A DNA stretch of 64,000 nt from Lachnospiraceae bacterium (GCA_003543235.1 DPJA01000038.1:198415-262414); one strand, 5' to 3'; shown: positions 17,745 to 27,453, counted from the first letter of the stretch. The notes: generated from the letters alone by a model not told the origin. Translations and numbers: made by a program.

Positions 17745-19112
17745 TTAACAATCGTTGTCGTCGCTGAAGTTTTCTTCAATGGCATCCGTTGTTACCTCAT
17801 TAAATACTGCTGTACATTCAAAATCACTAAGACTTTCCACACTCTTCAATTTACGTTGTATCTGTCTTGTACGTACACCAACTAACTTATCAAGCTCTGC
17901 GTTAGCCTGTTCAAGTCGAGTTTGCGTCGCTGTAAGAACGATACCAAATTTATCAAACTCATTTTTAACAGCTCCAAGTACATTCCAAACCTCACTGCTT
18001 CGTTTTTGTATCGCAAAGGTACGAAAGCCCATTTGCAAACTATTTAACATAGCTGCCATTGTGCTTGGTCCAGCAATGTTTACCTTGTATTCCTTTTGAA
18101 GCACCTCAATCATACCCCTATTTACTACCTCTGCATAAAGTCCCTCAAAAGGTAAAAACATTATTGCAAATTCTGTTGTATTTGGAGGGTCGATATATTT
18201 ATCTCTAATATCTTTTGCTTCGCTTTTAATAATATTTACTAAAAGCTTTGCACAGGCTTGAATTTCATTAGCGTCCCCTTTTTCATAAGCATCCCTAAGG
18301 TTTGAATAGGTGTCCCCGGGAAATTTAGAATCAATCGGAAGATAAATTATTCTGTCACCATCTGTTGGTATTTTTACTGCAAATTCCACTACATTTTTAC
18401 TTCCTTTTTTTGTAGCAATGTTAACTGCATATTGCTCCTGTGCAAGTATTTCATCCAAAATTGCACCAAGCTGAATTTCACCTAAAATGCCTCTGGATTT
18501 TACATTTGTAAGCACTTTTTTAAGGTCACCCACACCTACAGCAAGGTTTTGCATTTCGCCTAAGCCCTTATACACCTGCTCCAACCTATCATTAACAAGC
18601 TGAAAAGATTTTGACATTCTGTCGTCAAGACTTTTCTGAAGCTTTTCATCTACAATTTTTCGCATTTCATCTAGTTTTTTATTATTGTCCTCTTGTAAAT
18701 ATGTAAGCTTTTTTTCAACAGATATTCGTATATTATCTAGTTTTTGCTCATTTTCCATGGCAAAACTTTTAAAACGGTCCTCAAATTGATTAAACTGTAA
18801 TGAAAGACTTTTTTGCATAAGTTCTTGCTTGGCATTTATGTTTATATCCAACGCTATAATTTTTTCTGTTTGAGTATCATTCGCCGTTTTCTCGTTTACT
18901 GCAATGATTTCTCCCAGACTTTTAATAGACTGTTGGGTTGTACTTGTCATTTCTTGCCTTAAAAACCTTTGCTGTTCGTCAATATCTTTTTTAATTTGTT
19001 CAATCTTGAAAACGGAATTGTCACTTCCTTGGCTCTGCTTTCTTATAAAAACAAAAAGACAAATCACAAGCAAAATTATCACTGCCAAAAGAATAACTAT
19101 GATTATATCCAT
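17745..19112 (-). CDS. rmuC: RmuC family protein
   Basis: Membrane-anchored protein with an N-terminal transmembrane helix (residues 2-24), a coiled-coil region to about residue 180, and the conserved RmuC core (GILGEIQLGAILDEIL, LPIDSKFPGD, EFAIMFLPFEGLYAEV). RmuC was linked to limiting DNA inversions between repeats in E. coli and has a nuclease-like fold. 455 residues, a usual length. A GGGGG tract precedes the ATG. Located between plsC and the diguanylate cyclase, all in one direction. Confidence 0.9.
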   Translation of the reverse strand: MDIIIVILLAVIILLVICLFVFIRKQSQGSDNSVFKIEQIKKDIDEQQRFLRQEMTSTTQQSIKSLGEIIAVNEKTANDTQTEKIIALDININAKQELMQKSLSLQFNQFEDRFKSFAMENEQKLDNIRISVEKKLTYLQEDNNKKLDEMRKIVDEKLQKSLDDRMSKSFQLVNDRLEQVYKGLGEMQNLAVGVGDLKKVLTNVKSRGILGEIQLGAILDEILAQEQYAVNIATKKGSKNVVEFAVKIPTDGDRIIYLPIDSKFPGDTYSNLRDAYEKGDANEIQACAKLLVNIIKSEAKDIRDKYIDPPNTTEFAIMFLPFEGLYAEVVNRGMIEVLQKEYKVNIAGPSTMAAMLNSLQMGFRTFAIQKRSSEVWNVLGAVKNEFDKFGIVLTATQTRLEQANAELDKLVGVRTRQIQRKLKSVESLSDFECTAVFNEVTTDAIEENFSDDNDC

Positions 19113-19242
19113 ATGTTCCCCCTACTTCTGGAATATGCCATATTTATGGTAACCAGCATTAATTACACTTCAACATTTCTTAATCTTTTCAAACCTCATC
19201 ATTTGAAAAACCATAGTCGTCTTTATTTTTTTCTCATAATCA

Positions 19243-19962
19243 TCATCTCAAAGGTCCTTCAACAATATCCTGAACTTTTTTATGTATTTTTGACAACTCA
19301 TCTTTGTCCATAGCCGCCACATCTATAGGCTTATGAATATAAAGATGCACCTCTGCTGGTGCTATGCGGTAATGTCTGTTATTTTCCAAAACATCTGCCG
19401 CACCACTTATTGTAAAAGGCACAATTGGTACTTTAGATTTAGTTGCTAGTTTAAATGTTCCGGGCTTAAATTCTGCAACTTTTCCATCTTTGCTCCTAGT
19501 TCCTTCAGGAAAAACAATAAGGCTGTACCCATTTTTGAGCAAACCAATCCCATCAATAATGGTTTTAAGCTGTTGTTTCATATCACTTCTATCCATAAAT
19601 AGACAGTGTATTAAGTACATCCAGTCCCTAACTAATGGTATTTTTATAAGCTCTACCTTTGCAATAAAGCCAACGGGTGTTTTTAGTTCTGCAAGCAACA
19701 ACGCAAAATCAAAATTACTTTGATGATTGCCAACAAACAACATATTACCAGTATCCGGAATATTTTCCCTACCATGTACAGTTACTTTTGCACCTGAGTC
19801 TTTTACTCTATTTGCCGACCACTGTTGAACTACTCCGTAGGCATATTTGTCGCCAAATGCCTGTCCATCTGTGCTTAATATTTTTTCTGTTTTTTTTATT
19901 TTTGGAATTAGTAAAACAAGGCTTCCTAGTGCCTTTATGTAAAATTTAAAACTTCTTAACAT
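19243..19962 (-). CDS. plsC: 1-acyl-sn-glycerol-3-phosphate acyltransferase
   Basis: Acylates lysophosphatidic acid to phosphatidic acid, the substrate of CdsA. The catalytic NHQSNFD motif (HX4D), then the EGTRSKDG acyl-acceptor motif and PIVPFTISGA are present. The ATG at 19962 follows GGAGG by 5 bases; ATG codons upstream lack a site. 239 residues. One N-terminal hydrophobic stretch probably anchors it in the membrane. Confidence 0.93.
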   Translation of the reverse strand: MLRSFKFYIKALGSLVLLIPKIKKTEKILSTDGQAFGDKYAYGVVQQWSANRVKDSGAKVTVHGRENIPDTGNMLFVGNHQSNFDFALLLAELKTPVGFIAKVELIKIPLVRDWMYLIHCLFMDRSDMKQQLKTIIDGIGLLKNGYSLIVFPEGTRSKDGKVAEFKPGTFKLATKSKVPIVPFTISGAADVLENNRHYRIAPAEVHLYIHKPIDVAAMDKDELSKIHKKVQDIVEGPLR

Positions 19963-20016
19963 AGCCGCCTCCATAATAATCATTTTCACTAAAAAATTAA
20001 TATTCGTTGTAACATA

Positions 20017-20045
20017 TATTTAATAATGTATTAAATGTAACACAA
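20017..20045 (-). promoter_or_regulatory. Candidate plsC promoter with overlapping palindrome
   Basis: TTGTGT at 20040-20045, 17-base spacer, TAAATA at 20017-20022 on the minus strand. A perfect 19-base palindrome, ATTTAATA-atg-TATTAAAT, at 20018-20036 covers the -10 box and spacer. This position suits a repressor of lipid synthesis, but no regulator is identified. Confidence 0.4.
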
Positions 20046-20111
20046 TAATTAAGTATAGTCAAACATCCAATCATACATTTTTGTTACCTTTGTATATATT
20101 TAAATTTTCCC

Positions 20112-20140
20112 TTGTTAAAAGTTAGAAAATATTATAAAAT
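20112..20140 (+). promoter_or_regulatory. Promoter of proS
   Basis: TTGTTA at 20112-20117, 17-base spacer, TAAAAT at 20135-20140, giving a leader of about 70 bases. The leader is too short for a T-box and shows none of its conserved elements. An AAAGGAG precedes the proS ATG. Confidence 0.55.
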
Positions 20141-20216
20141 TGTGTGATGGTAACTTGTAAAAAATATAATGTGTTAATTAACAAAGTATGTATTAACCGA
20201 AAGGAGCAACAAAAAA

Positions 20217-21653
20217 ATGGCTAAAGATAAAAAACTTGTAACTGCCATTACAGACATGGAGCAAGATTTTCCACAATGGTATACCGATGTTGTAAAAAAA
20301 GCAGACCTTATCGACTATTCCAGCGTTAAAGGCTGTATGATTATAAGACCTTATGGGTATGCAATATGGGAACTTCTGCAAAAACAGTTAGACGAAATTT
20401 TTAAATCTACAGGACATGAAAATGTATATATGCCTATGTTTATTCCAGAAAGTCTTTTGCAAAAAGAGAAAGACCATGTAGAAGGTTTTGCACCAGAGGT
20501 TGCGTGGGTAACCCATGGCGGCGAAACACAGCTTCAGGAACGTCTTTGCGTTCGACCTACTTCTGAAACACTTTTTTGTGACCATTATGCAAACATTATT
20601 CAAAGCTACAGAGATTTGCCTAAGCTTTATAATCAATGGTGCTCTGTTGTTAGATGGGAAAAAACAACCCGACCTTTCCTAAGAACAACTGAATTTTTGT
20701 GGCAAGAGGGTCACACGGCTCATGCAACAGCTGAGGAAAGTGAAGCAGAAACAATTAAAATGCTTAATGTATATTCAGATTTTTGCCGTGATATACTTGC
20801 AATTCCTGTTATTAAAGGGGAAAAAACCGAAAAAGAAAGATTTGCAGGTGCTAAATCCACCTATACCATTGAAAGCTTGATGCACGATGGCAAGGCTTTA
20901 CAAAGTGGTACATCTCACAACTTTGGGGATGGTTTTGCAAAAGCTTTTGGAATTCAGTATACCGATAAAGATAATAAATTACAGTATGTCCACCAAACAT
21001 CTTGGGGTGTTACTACCCGCCTTATTGGTGCAATTATTATGGTACATGGCGATAATAGTGGTCTTGTTCTCCCACCTGCAATCGCTCCTACACAAGTTGT
21101 GATTATTCCAATTGCAATGCATAAGGATGGTGTAGTTGAAAAGGCACAAGAACTTACAAGTCGTCTTAGCAAAATCGCCCGTGTAAAATCCGACGTATCT
21201 GACAAAGCTCCTGGTTGGAAATTCAGTGAGTACGAAATGAAAGGTGTTCCTATTCGACTTGAGGTAGGTCCAAAAGATATAGAAAACAATCAAGTTGTAC
21301 TTGCAAGACGTGATACAGGAGAAAAAATTATTGTATCAATGGACGAACTTGAAACAAAGATTGAAGAACTCCTTAATGCTATTCAAGCTAATTTACTCGT
21401 CAAAGCTACACAAAACCGTAATTCAAAAACATATTCTGCCACAAATCTTGCTGATTTTGAAAAAATTCTTAACGAAACACCAGGCTTTATTAAAGCTATG
21501 TGGTGTGGTGACAAGGCTTGTGAGGATGCTATTAAAGAAAAAACAGGTGCAACTTCAAGATGTATTCCTTTTGAACAGGAAGAAATTGCAGATACCTGCG
21601 TATGCTGTGGCAAAAAAGCCAAACATATGCTTTACTGGGGCCGTGCATATTAA
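20217..21653 (+). CDS. proS: Prolyl-tRNA synthetase, archaeal/eukaryal type (ProS type 3)
   Basis: Charges tRNA-Pro. Class II synthetase motifs are visible (RPTSETLFCDHYANII, WRTTRP-like VVRWEKTTRPFLRTTEFLWQEGHTAH). The anticodon-binding domain follows (VVIIPIAMHKDG). The C-terminus has a Cys-rich zinc-type region (CGDKAC ... CVCCGKK) and ends in a Tyr, as in the archaeal-type enzyme. It lacks the long editing insertion of the bacterial-type enzyme. 478 residues. One of the few plus-strand genes; monocistronic, with a terminator right behind. Confidence 0.96.
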   Translation: MAKDKKLVTAITDMEQDFPQWYTDVVKKADLIDYSSVKGCMIIRPYGYAIWELLQKQLDEIFKSTGHENVYMPMFIPESLLQKEKDHVEGFAPEVAWVTHGGETQLQERLCVRPTSETLFCDHYANIIQSYRDLPKLYNQWCSVVRWEKTTRPFLRTTEFLWQEGHTAHATAEESEAETIKMLNVYSDFCRDILAIPVIKGEKTEKERFAGAKSTYTIESLMHDGKALQSGTSHNFGDGFAKAFGIQYTDKDNKLQYVHQTSWGVTTRLIGAIIMVHGDNSGLVLPPAIAPTQVVIIPIAMHKDGVVEKAQELTSRLSKIARVKSDVSDKAPGWKFSEYEMKGVPIRLEVGPKDIENNQVVLARRDTGEKIIVSMDELETKIEELLNAIQANLLVKATQNRNSKTYSATNLADFEKILNETPGFIKAMWCGDKACEDAIKEKTGATSRCIPFEQEEIADTCVCCGKKAKHMLYWGRAY

Positions 21654-21657
21654 TTAG

Positions 21658-21702
21658 AATACCCCCTTAACCAACTTTAAATTGGTTAGGGGGGTATTTT
21701 AT
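21658..21702 (+). terminator. Intrinsic terminator of proS
   Basis: A 17-base stem (21658-21674 with 21682-21698, one G-U pair) with a 7-base loop and a TTTTAT tail on the plus strand. It also lies at the end of the convergent DUF6514-like gene. Confidence 0.9.
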
Positions 21703-21980
21703 ACGGCTTTAGGCAGTGAACAAACCAAGTCTAATAATTCGTCCACCACTTCACACATCGAAAATGGAGTGACAGTATTTTCTGCAAGAATTTTTATGAG
21801 ATGTACTGCATCCTCCCTTTGTTCAAACAAATACTGTATACTATCCCATTCAAGCAAGCCATTTTCTGAAATCTTTTCGGCATGAATTCCAAAATAGCAT
21901 CCTCTGCTAACTAAATAGTATTGTAGGCAAAAAATTTCACCGATTTCTGTAATCAATTCTGCATTAGCAATCATTTCCAT
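21699..21980 (-). CDS. Small DUF6514-like protein of unknown function
   Basis: 93 residues, soluble, acidic, no signal peptide. The pattern YLVSRGCYFGIHAEKI followed by a helix region and VTPFSMCEVVDELL resembles the clostridial DUF6514 family as I remember it; this was not checked. A GGGGGGA tract precedes the ATG. It converges on proS. Function is unknown and the neighbours give no clue. Confidence 0.6.
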   Translation of the reverse strand: MEMIANAELITEIGEIFCLQYYLVSRGCYFGIHAEKISENGLLEWDSIQYLFEQREDAVHLIKILAENTVTPFSMCEVVDELLDLVCSLPKAV

Positions 21981-22142
21981 AATACTGTCCCCCCAAAAAA
22001 TATTAATACTTATTTTGAGTTAATTATATAACTATTTTGCATTTATAGCTATATAATAGTTTCGGGATATATCGCAATTTTCGTTATAAGCTAACGGGTA
22101 AATTCGGACTTTTTGTCGAAAGTGTGTTGATTCGTGTAAAAA

Positions 22143-23420
22143 TTATTCACATATTACATATTTTTGCAACCTACTTTTCGTTTCGTCACTCACAAACGCT
22201 TCAATCATTACGCCTTCTCCGGTATGTTTCTCTGATATAATCTCGCATTTTCCATGAATAAGTGGCAATAAATTTCCTTCACTATAAGGAATTAAAATAT
22301 TAATGGATTGTCGAAAACTTTTTAATAAAACCTCAATATTTCCAAGCAAAATTTGCAAATCTTCACTGTTTTTCGCACAAATCTTTACATTTGATGTACA
22401 ATGTTCATCAATAGGTAATGGCAATTCTATATCTTTGTCCATTTTATTGAAAATAGTAATTACGGGTTTATTTTCGCATCCAAGGTCTTTAAGGGTTTTG
22501 TATACTACCTCCATATGCTCACCACAGTTAGGGTTAGACGCATCAACAACGTGTAAAAGAATGTCTGCAAATTTAAGTTCTTCCAGTGTTGCTTTAAAAG
22601 CCTCTACAAGGTGATGAGAAAGCTTTTGTATAAAGCCAACTGTATCTGTAAGCAAAATTTTGCTTCCTGCTGGTAGCTCAACGACACGGGTTGTAGTGTC
22701 CAGGGTAGCAAACAGCTTGTCCTCTTCTAATACTCCTGCACTTGTCAGGCTATTTAAAATTGTACTTTTCCCAGCATTTGTATATCCCACAAGTGATACA
22801 ATAGGTGTTCCCTTTTTGTCACGTTGTGTTCTAAGCAAGCTTCTGTGAGTACGTATTTCTTCAAGATAGCCACGCAGTTCTGAAATTCGGTCTTTAATAT
22901 AACGCCTATCAACCTCTAATTTTTTCTCACCAGGACCTCTTGTACCAATACCTCCGCCAAGACGAGACATGGTTGAACCTAATCCACTAAGCCGAGAAAG
23001 GCGATATTTCAGCTGTGCCAACTCTACTTGTATTTTCCCCTCACGTGAAGATGCTCTTGCGGCAAATATATCCAGAATAACCATTGTTCTGTCCATTATT
23101 TTTGTTCCAACCATCTTTTCAAGGTTTCTAAGTTGGGCTGGAGATAATTCGTCATCGCAAATAATTCCTGTTGCATCCAACGCATTTACCATTGTTTTTA
23201 TTTCCTCCACCTTACCACTGCCTAAATAGTAACCTGGATGTATGCGAGGTCTTTTTTGAATAATTCGTCCAACAGAAACAGCACCAGCAGTGTTTGCCAA
23301 CTCTTCCAATTCGTCTAAACAAGAATGTACATCCATTCCATCATGTTCAAAGTCAACCCCTACTAAAATCACTTTTTCTTCTATGTCATCAACATCATAT
23401 AAAATAGTTTCTTTAGCCAT
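22143..23420 (-). CDS. hflX: Ribosome-associated GTPase HflX
   Basis: GTPase that binds 50S subunits and rescues stalled or hibernating ribosomes under stress. The N-terminal HflX domain includes the conserved GGIGTRGPGEKKLEVDRR linker near residue 153. G domain: GYTNAGKST (G1, about 212), DTVGFI (G3, about 258), NKMD (G4, about 330). 425 residues. Monocistronic in appearance. Confidence 0.95.
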   Translation of the reverse strand: MAKETILYDVDDIEEKVILVGVDFEHDGMDVHSCLDELEELANTAGAVSVGRIIQKRPRIHPGYYLGSGKVEEIKTMVNALDATGIICDDELSPAQLRNLEKMVGTKIMDRTMVILDIFAARASSREGKIQVELAQLKYRLSRLSGLGSTMSRLGGGIGTRGPGEKKLEVDRRYIKDRISELRGYLEEIRTHRSLLRTQRDKKGTPIVSLVGYTNAGKSTILNSLTSAGVLEEDKLFATLDTTTRVVELPAGSKILLTDTVGFIQKLSHHLVEAFKATLEELKFADILLHVVDASNPNCGEHMEVVYKTLKDLGCENKPVITIFNKMDKDIELPLPIDEHCTSNVKICAKNSEDLQILLGNIEVLLKSFRQSINILIPYSEGNLLPLIHGKCEIISEKHTGEGVMIEAFVSDETKSRLQKYVICE

Positions 23421-23470
23421 AAAATCACGTCCTTTCCACTTATTGTTAAAGTATATATGTTATTTGATAA

Positions 23471-23517
23471 AAAGAAAAGGCTGACTTTTCTATTTTTCCA
23501 AAGAAAATCAGCCTTTA
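23471..23517 (-). terminator. Intrinsic terminator of dapL
   Basis: Stem formed by AAAGGCTGA-TTTTC with its complement across a short loop, one bulged base, followed on the minus strand by TTTTCTTTTTATC. It separates the dapF-dapL unit from hflX. Confidence 0.75.
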
Positions 23518-23542
23518 TCCGATATTTTTATTTTTTTATTTA

Positions 23543-24781
23543 TTAAAATATAAATTCCACATCAGAAAGCCTTGTGTAAATTTCATTCATTACCCTTTGT
23601 TCTTCTTCCTCTGTTTCTGCAATAAATGTTACAGACATACGAACATAAGGTTCAACATCATCCCATGGTACAGTAGAAATAAGCTTTTCTCTTATAAGAA
23701 ATTGACTAAAGTCCTCCGCAGTGGTAAATATGTCACCGTTTTTTGTTCCTTTTGGAATTTTAACATAAAGATAAAATGATGCCTTTGGTTTTTTTGCTTT
23801 AAATCCAAGCTTATTTAATGTTTCAACAAGCATAGAGTGTCGTCTTGAATATTTCTCAGCTGTATCTGTTGTAATTTCAGTATGCTCAAGGGCATACTTT
23901 CCTGCCATCTGTATTGCATTAAACTGACCAGAATCGTTATTGTCTTTTACTGCACCAAACGCCTTAACCACAAGGGCATTGCCTGTTACAAACGCCATTC
24001 TCCAGCCTGTCATATTGAATGCCTTGCTAAGGGAATGAATTTCAATGCCAACATCTTTTGCTCCCTCAACGCTAAGAAAACTTAATGGCTTTGTGCCATC
24101 AAAGGTAAGTGCTGCATATGCGGCATCTTGAACAACAACAATATCATATTTTTTTGCAAACTCAATTGCCTCTTTAAAAAATTCAATTGTAGCAAAAGCA
24201 CCTGTAGGATTGTTTGGATAGTTAATATATAAAAGCTTTGCTCTCTTTGCAATATCCTCTGGTATGGCTTTGAGGTCTGGCAAAAAATCGTTTGATTCAA
24301 GCAATGGAAGCTTATAAACCTCGCCGCCAAGCCATGAAGTCATTGTTCCTATAATAGGATAGCCTGGTACAGTCATAAGTGTAACATCACCAGGATTGAT
24401 AAATGCTTGTGCCATCATTGCAAGTGCTGGTTTAGAGCCTATTGAGTGAAGAACTTCCGTTTCAGGGTCTATGCCTTTTACGCCATAAACCTCATCCATA
24501 TATTTTGCCGCTGCCTGTTGAAAAGGCTCACGTCCGTTATCTGTATAACCTCTGTTCTCCCAAACAGCGGCTTCCTTTGCAAGCTCAGCAATAACACCTG
24601 GGTCCGCCATTGCATCAGGCTCACCAACGCCCATATCTATAATTTCAACACCAGGTTGTGCTGCCATTGCTGCACGCCTTGCTCTCTTTATTTTTTCAAA
24701 CTTATATAAAACTGTATCTTTTCCAAACTTATTTCCGCCAATTCTTTCAGCTATAAGTTGTTGAATATAACTATCTGCCAT
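23543..24781 (-). CDS. dapL: LL-diaminopimelate aminotransferase
   Basis: PLP enzyme that turns tetrahydrodipicolinate directly into LL-diaminopimelate, bypassing the acylated routes. The N-terminus (GGNKFGKDT, then FEKIKRARRA), GVGEPD, NYPNNPTGA and the PLP-lysine motif HSLSKAFNMTGWR fit the DapL family. 412 residues. It follows dapF by 36 bases, and DapF acts on its product, which supports the assignment over other class I aminotransferases. Confidence 0.88.
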   Translation of the reverse strand: MADSYIQQLIAERIGGNKFGKDTVLYKFEKIKRARRAAMAAQPGVEIIDMGVGEPDAMADPGVIAELAKEAAVWENRGYTDNGREPFQQAAAKYMDEVYGVKGIDPETEVLHSIGSKPALAMMAQAFINPGDVTLMTVPGYPIIGTMTSWLGGEVYKLPLLESNDFLPDLKAIPEDIAKRAKLLYINYPNNPTGAFATIEFFKEAIEFAKKYDIVVVQDAAYAALTFDGTKPLSFLSVEGAKDVGIEIHSLSKAFNMTGWRMAFVTGNALVVKAFGAVKDNNDSGQFNAIQMAGKYALEHTEITTDTAEKYSRRHSMLVETLNKLGFKAKKPKASFYLYVKIPKGTKNGDIFTTAEDFSQFLIREKLISTVPWDDVEPYVRMSVTFIAETEEEEQRVMNEIYTRLSDVEFIF

Positions 24782-24817
24782 TTTTAAACTCTCCTTAATA
24801 ATAGATTATAAAATTGT

Positions 24818-25651
24818 TTAAGCAAGCCAAACTCCATCAAATGAGTATCTTGCAGGTCCTGTCATGTAAACGTGATTATTTTCTTCATTCCACTCAATTG
24901 TAAGGTTTCCACCTAAAAGTTCAACCTCAGTTGTTCTGTTACACATACCGTTTAAAACAGTTGCCACAACAGTTGCACACGTTCCTGTACCACAGGCCCA
25001 TGTTTCACCTGCACCACGCTCCCAAACACGCATTTTAAGGTAGTTGTCACTTATTTTTTCAACAAATTCAACATTTACTTTGCGTGGAAAATGATTATCA
25101 ATTTCAATTACACTTCCATATTTCTCAACCTGAAAATTTTTAACATCATCCACATATGTAACTGCGTGTGGATTACCCATAGATACACAAGTGAAGTTAA
25201 AAGTTTTGTCTAATGCCTTGATTTCTTCACCGATAACAGGCTGTTTTTCGCTTACCACAGGTATTTGGGCAGCTTCCAAAATTGGCTCGCCCATATCAAC
25301 CCTTACTGTATCTACAACTCCATCTTTCAAATTAAGTTCAAGTATTTTTAAACCCGCCAATGTTATAACTGAAATTGTAGTTTTTGCTGTAAGGCCTCTA
25401 TCGTATACATATTTACCAACACAACGTATAGCATTTCCGCACATCTCGGCTTCTGAACCATCAGAATTAAACATTCTCATTCTAAAATCTGCATCATCAG
25501 CTGGGCATATAAGCACTAACCCATCAGAACCAACACCAAAGTGTCTTTCGCTCATAGAAATTGCTAATTCATTAGGATTTTCAACTGTTTCTTCAAAGCA
25601 ATTAATGTAAACATAATCGTTTCCACAACCCTGCATTTTTGTAAATTTCAT
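24818..25651 (-). CDS. dapF: Diaminopimelate epimerase
   Basis: Converts LL- to meso-diaminopimelate for lysine and peptidoglycan. The two catalytic Cys motifs are present: MCGNAIRC near residue 73 and WACGTGTCATV near residue 220. ATG 25651 follows GGAGG by 7 bases; the longer reading from 25735 begins inside the promoter. 277 residues. First gene of the dapF-dapL pair. Confidence 0.96.
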   Translation of the reverse strand: MKFTKMQGCGNDYVYINCFEETVENPNELAISMSERHFGVGSDGLVLICPADDADFRMRMFNSDGSEAEMCGNAIRCVGKYVYDRGLTAKTTISVITLAGLKILELNLKDGVVDTVRVDMGEPILEAAQIPVVSEKQPVIGEEIKALDKTFNFTCVSMGNPHAVTYVDDVKNFQVEKYGSVIEIDNHFPRKVNVEFVEKISDNYLKMRVWERGAGETWACGTGTCATVVATVLNGMCNRTTEVELLGGNLTIEWNEENNHVYMTGPARYSFDGVWLA

Positions 25652-25700
25652 CTTACTACCTCCGCAACTAAGTATAAAATTTTTATTTAGTTTGTATACA

Positions 25701-25709
25701 ATTATACCA
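25701..25709 (-). promoter_or_regulatory. Extended -10 promoter of dapF-dapL
   Basis: TATAAT at 25701-25706 preceded by TGG on the minus strand, an extended -10 element. The matching -35 (TTTCAA, 17-base spacer) is poor. The start codon is about 50 bases downstream. Confidence 0.55.
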
Positions 25710-25782
25710 TTCTTTGTATTTTTTTGAAATATCATATATATAAAAAATATTGTTTTAAGCTAACTTTTTTTTGTGATTTTTA

Positions 25783-25820
25783 ATAAAAAATAACTCGAAT
25801 CAATTACGAAACGAGTTATT
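25783..25820 (-). terminator. Intrinsic terminator of the DUF378 gene
   Basis: Stem AATAACTCG / CGAGTTATT (25789-25797 with 25812-25820), 14-base loop, then TTTTTTATT on the minus strand. Confidence 0.8.
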
Positions 25821-25843
25821 ATCTAATGTTTACATATAGCTTG

Positions 25844-26077
25844 TTATCTTCTTGCACCCTGCATTTGATTAACTTTTTCTGTATAATCCATACGTCCATA
25901 TAGACTTAAACTATATAATCCTGCAAGGCCTACGATTGCAAAAATAATTCTTGCTACGAAAGTTAAACCACCACTAAAAATTGTGGATACAAGGTCAAAA
26001 TTGAAAAATCCAATAAGTCCCCAATTAAGTGCACCAATAATTACAAGTGTAAGTCCAATATAATCCAATGTTTTCAT
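25844..26077 (-). CDS. DUF378 small membrane protein (YuzA-like)
   Basis: 77 residues with two membrane helices. The DUF378 pattern is clear: MKTLDYIGLTLVIIGALNWGL at the N-terminus and AIVGLAGLYSL in the second helix. A GGAGG precedes the ATG. Function unknown in all species. Monocistronic, between dapF and an M16 peptidase. Confidence 0.9.
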   Translation of the reverse strand: MKTLDYIGLTLVIIGALNWGLIGFFNFDLVSTIFSGGLTFVARIIFAIVGLAGLYSLSLYGRMDYTEKVNQMQGARR

Positions 26078-26132
26078 TAGTTTTCCTCCTTAAAAATACA
26101 TTGTAAAATAAGTATTTCCAAGCAGCTTAAAA

Positions 26133-27398
26133 TTATTCTTTTACTTCATTAATTATTTTATTAAAATCAATATCGTCTGTCTTTCCTACAGCACATATGC
26201 TCATTTTGCTGTAGTCAAAAACCTCGTCTAATACCTTCTGCATATCATCCATAGTTACACATTCAATACTGTCTATTACTTCCTCTTGTTTTTGTATATT
26301 TCCTCTAAGAAGAATAGACCCTCCATTAGAGGTCATTCTGTTAACAGTGCTTTCACTGCCAATAATAAAATTGCTTATTATTTGTTCTTTAGTCTTTTTC
26401 AACACAGTTTCAGAAATACCGTTTTCTTTAAGGAGCTTTATTTCTTCAAAAATTAGCTGTAACACGAATTTTGTTTGGCTTGGATTCATACCAGCATAAA
26501 TTGCAAACAATCCTGTATCACTATATTGTGATGTATAGCTATAAATTGAATAGGTAAGCCCATGCTCTTCTCGTATTTTTTGAAAAAGCAAGCTGCTCAT
26601 ACCTCCGCCAAAAATTGTGTTAAATACAGTGTAAACATATTTTCGTGGGTCGTTACGCTTTACTGACGGAAATGCAAGCAAAAGATGCAGCTGCTCTGTT
26701 TCTTTCTTCTTTACAAATATATTTGGATAGTACTCTATTGGTCTATTTTCTTCCATATTTACCTTTTTACTGTTCCAACCGCCAAAAGCCTTTTCCAATA
26801 AAGTTAGCATTTCATCAATTTTAAAATTACCCGTAACAGAAATCACCGTGTTGTCAATACGATAATTATCCTCAAAATAATTTTTCAAGATTTTGTTGTC
26901 AAATGTGGATATTGTCTTTTCTGTACCCAAAATAGGCATCCCTAAGCTATTATTTTTCCATATCTCAGACTGAAGCAATTCATGCACAAGCTCCTCAGGA
27001 GAATCCTCATACATATTTATCTCTTCAATTATAACATTTAATTCCCGTTTAATATCGCTGTCGCTGAATTTTGAATTAAGAAACATATCGCTTAATACAT
27101 CCAGAGCTATATCAAAATGCTTGTCCAATGTTCTTGTATGATAGCAGGTGTATTCTTTTGTAGTATACGCATTTATTTGTCCGCCAACGGAATCCATCTC
27201 CTCGGCAATATCCCTTGCAGTTCTTCTTGTTGTACCTTTAAACATCATATGCTCTATATAATGAGAAATACCATTAAGCTGTTCACTTTCATTAACTGAG
27301 CCGTTTTTAACCCAAATACCAAGTGATATACTTCTAACATATGGTATTTCCTCTAAAACCACCCTAAGACCATTAGAAAGCTTTTTAATTTTAACCAT
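26133..27398 (-). CDS. M16 family zinc peptidase (MlpA/YmxG type)
   Basis: Insulinase-family protease with the inverted zinc motif HYIEH at about residues 46-50, and the distal glutamate region ELNVIIEEINMYEDSPEELVHE about 70 residues later. Two M16 halves, 421 residues. No signal peptide, so probably cytoplasmic. In Bacillus the relatives lie next to pnp as here. A terminator after pnp suggests separate transcription. Natural substrate unknown. Confidence 0.9.
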   Translation of the reverse strand: MVKIKKLSNGLRVVLEEIPYVRSISLGIWVKNGSVNESEQLNGISHYIEHMMFKGTTRRTARDIAEEMDSVGGQINAYTTKEYTCYHTRTLDKHFDIALDVLSDMFLNSKFSDSDIKRELNVIIEEINMYEDSPEELVHELLQSEIWKNNSLGMPILGTEKTISTFDNKILKNYFEDNYRIDNTVISVTGNFKIDEMLTLLEKAFGGWNSKKVNMEENRPIEYYPNIFVKKKETEQLHLLLAFPSVKRNDPRKYVYTVFNTIFGGGMSSLLFQKIREEHGLTYSIYSYTSQYSDTGLFAIYAGMNPSQTKFVLQLIFEEIKLLKENGISETVLKKTKEQIISNFIIGSESTVNRMTSNGGSILLRGNIQKQEEVIDSIECVTMDDMQKVLDEVFDYSKMSICAVGKTDDIDFNKIINEVKE

Positions 27399-27453
27399 AA
27401 AACACCTCCTTGTTCACCTTTATTCTTTGTATTTTTATATATTTAATACACCT

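Noticed and set aside
17698..17751. Upstream TTG start for the diguanylate cyclase
   Set aside because: Would overlap the rmuC stop and lacks a ribosome site; the ATG at 17697 has GGGGAT.
19186..19209. TTTTCAAA / TTTGAAAA inverted repeat after plsC
   Set aside because: AT-only arms, no T-run, too weak to call a terminator.
20141..20216. T-box riboswitch before proS
   Set aside because: The leader is only about 70 bases and lacks T-box sequence and a terminator.
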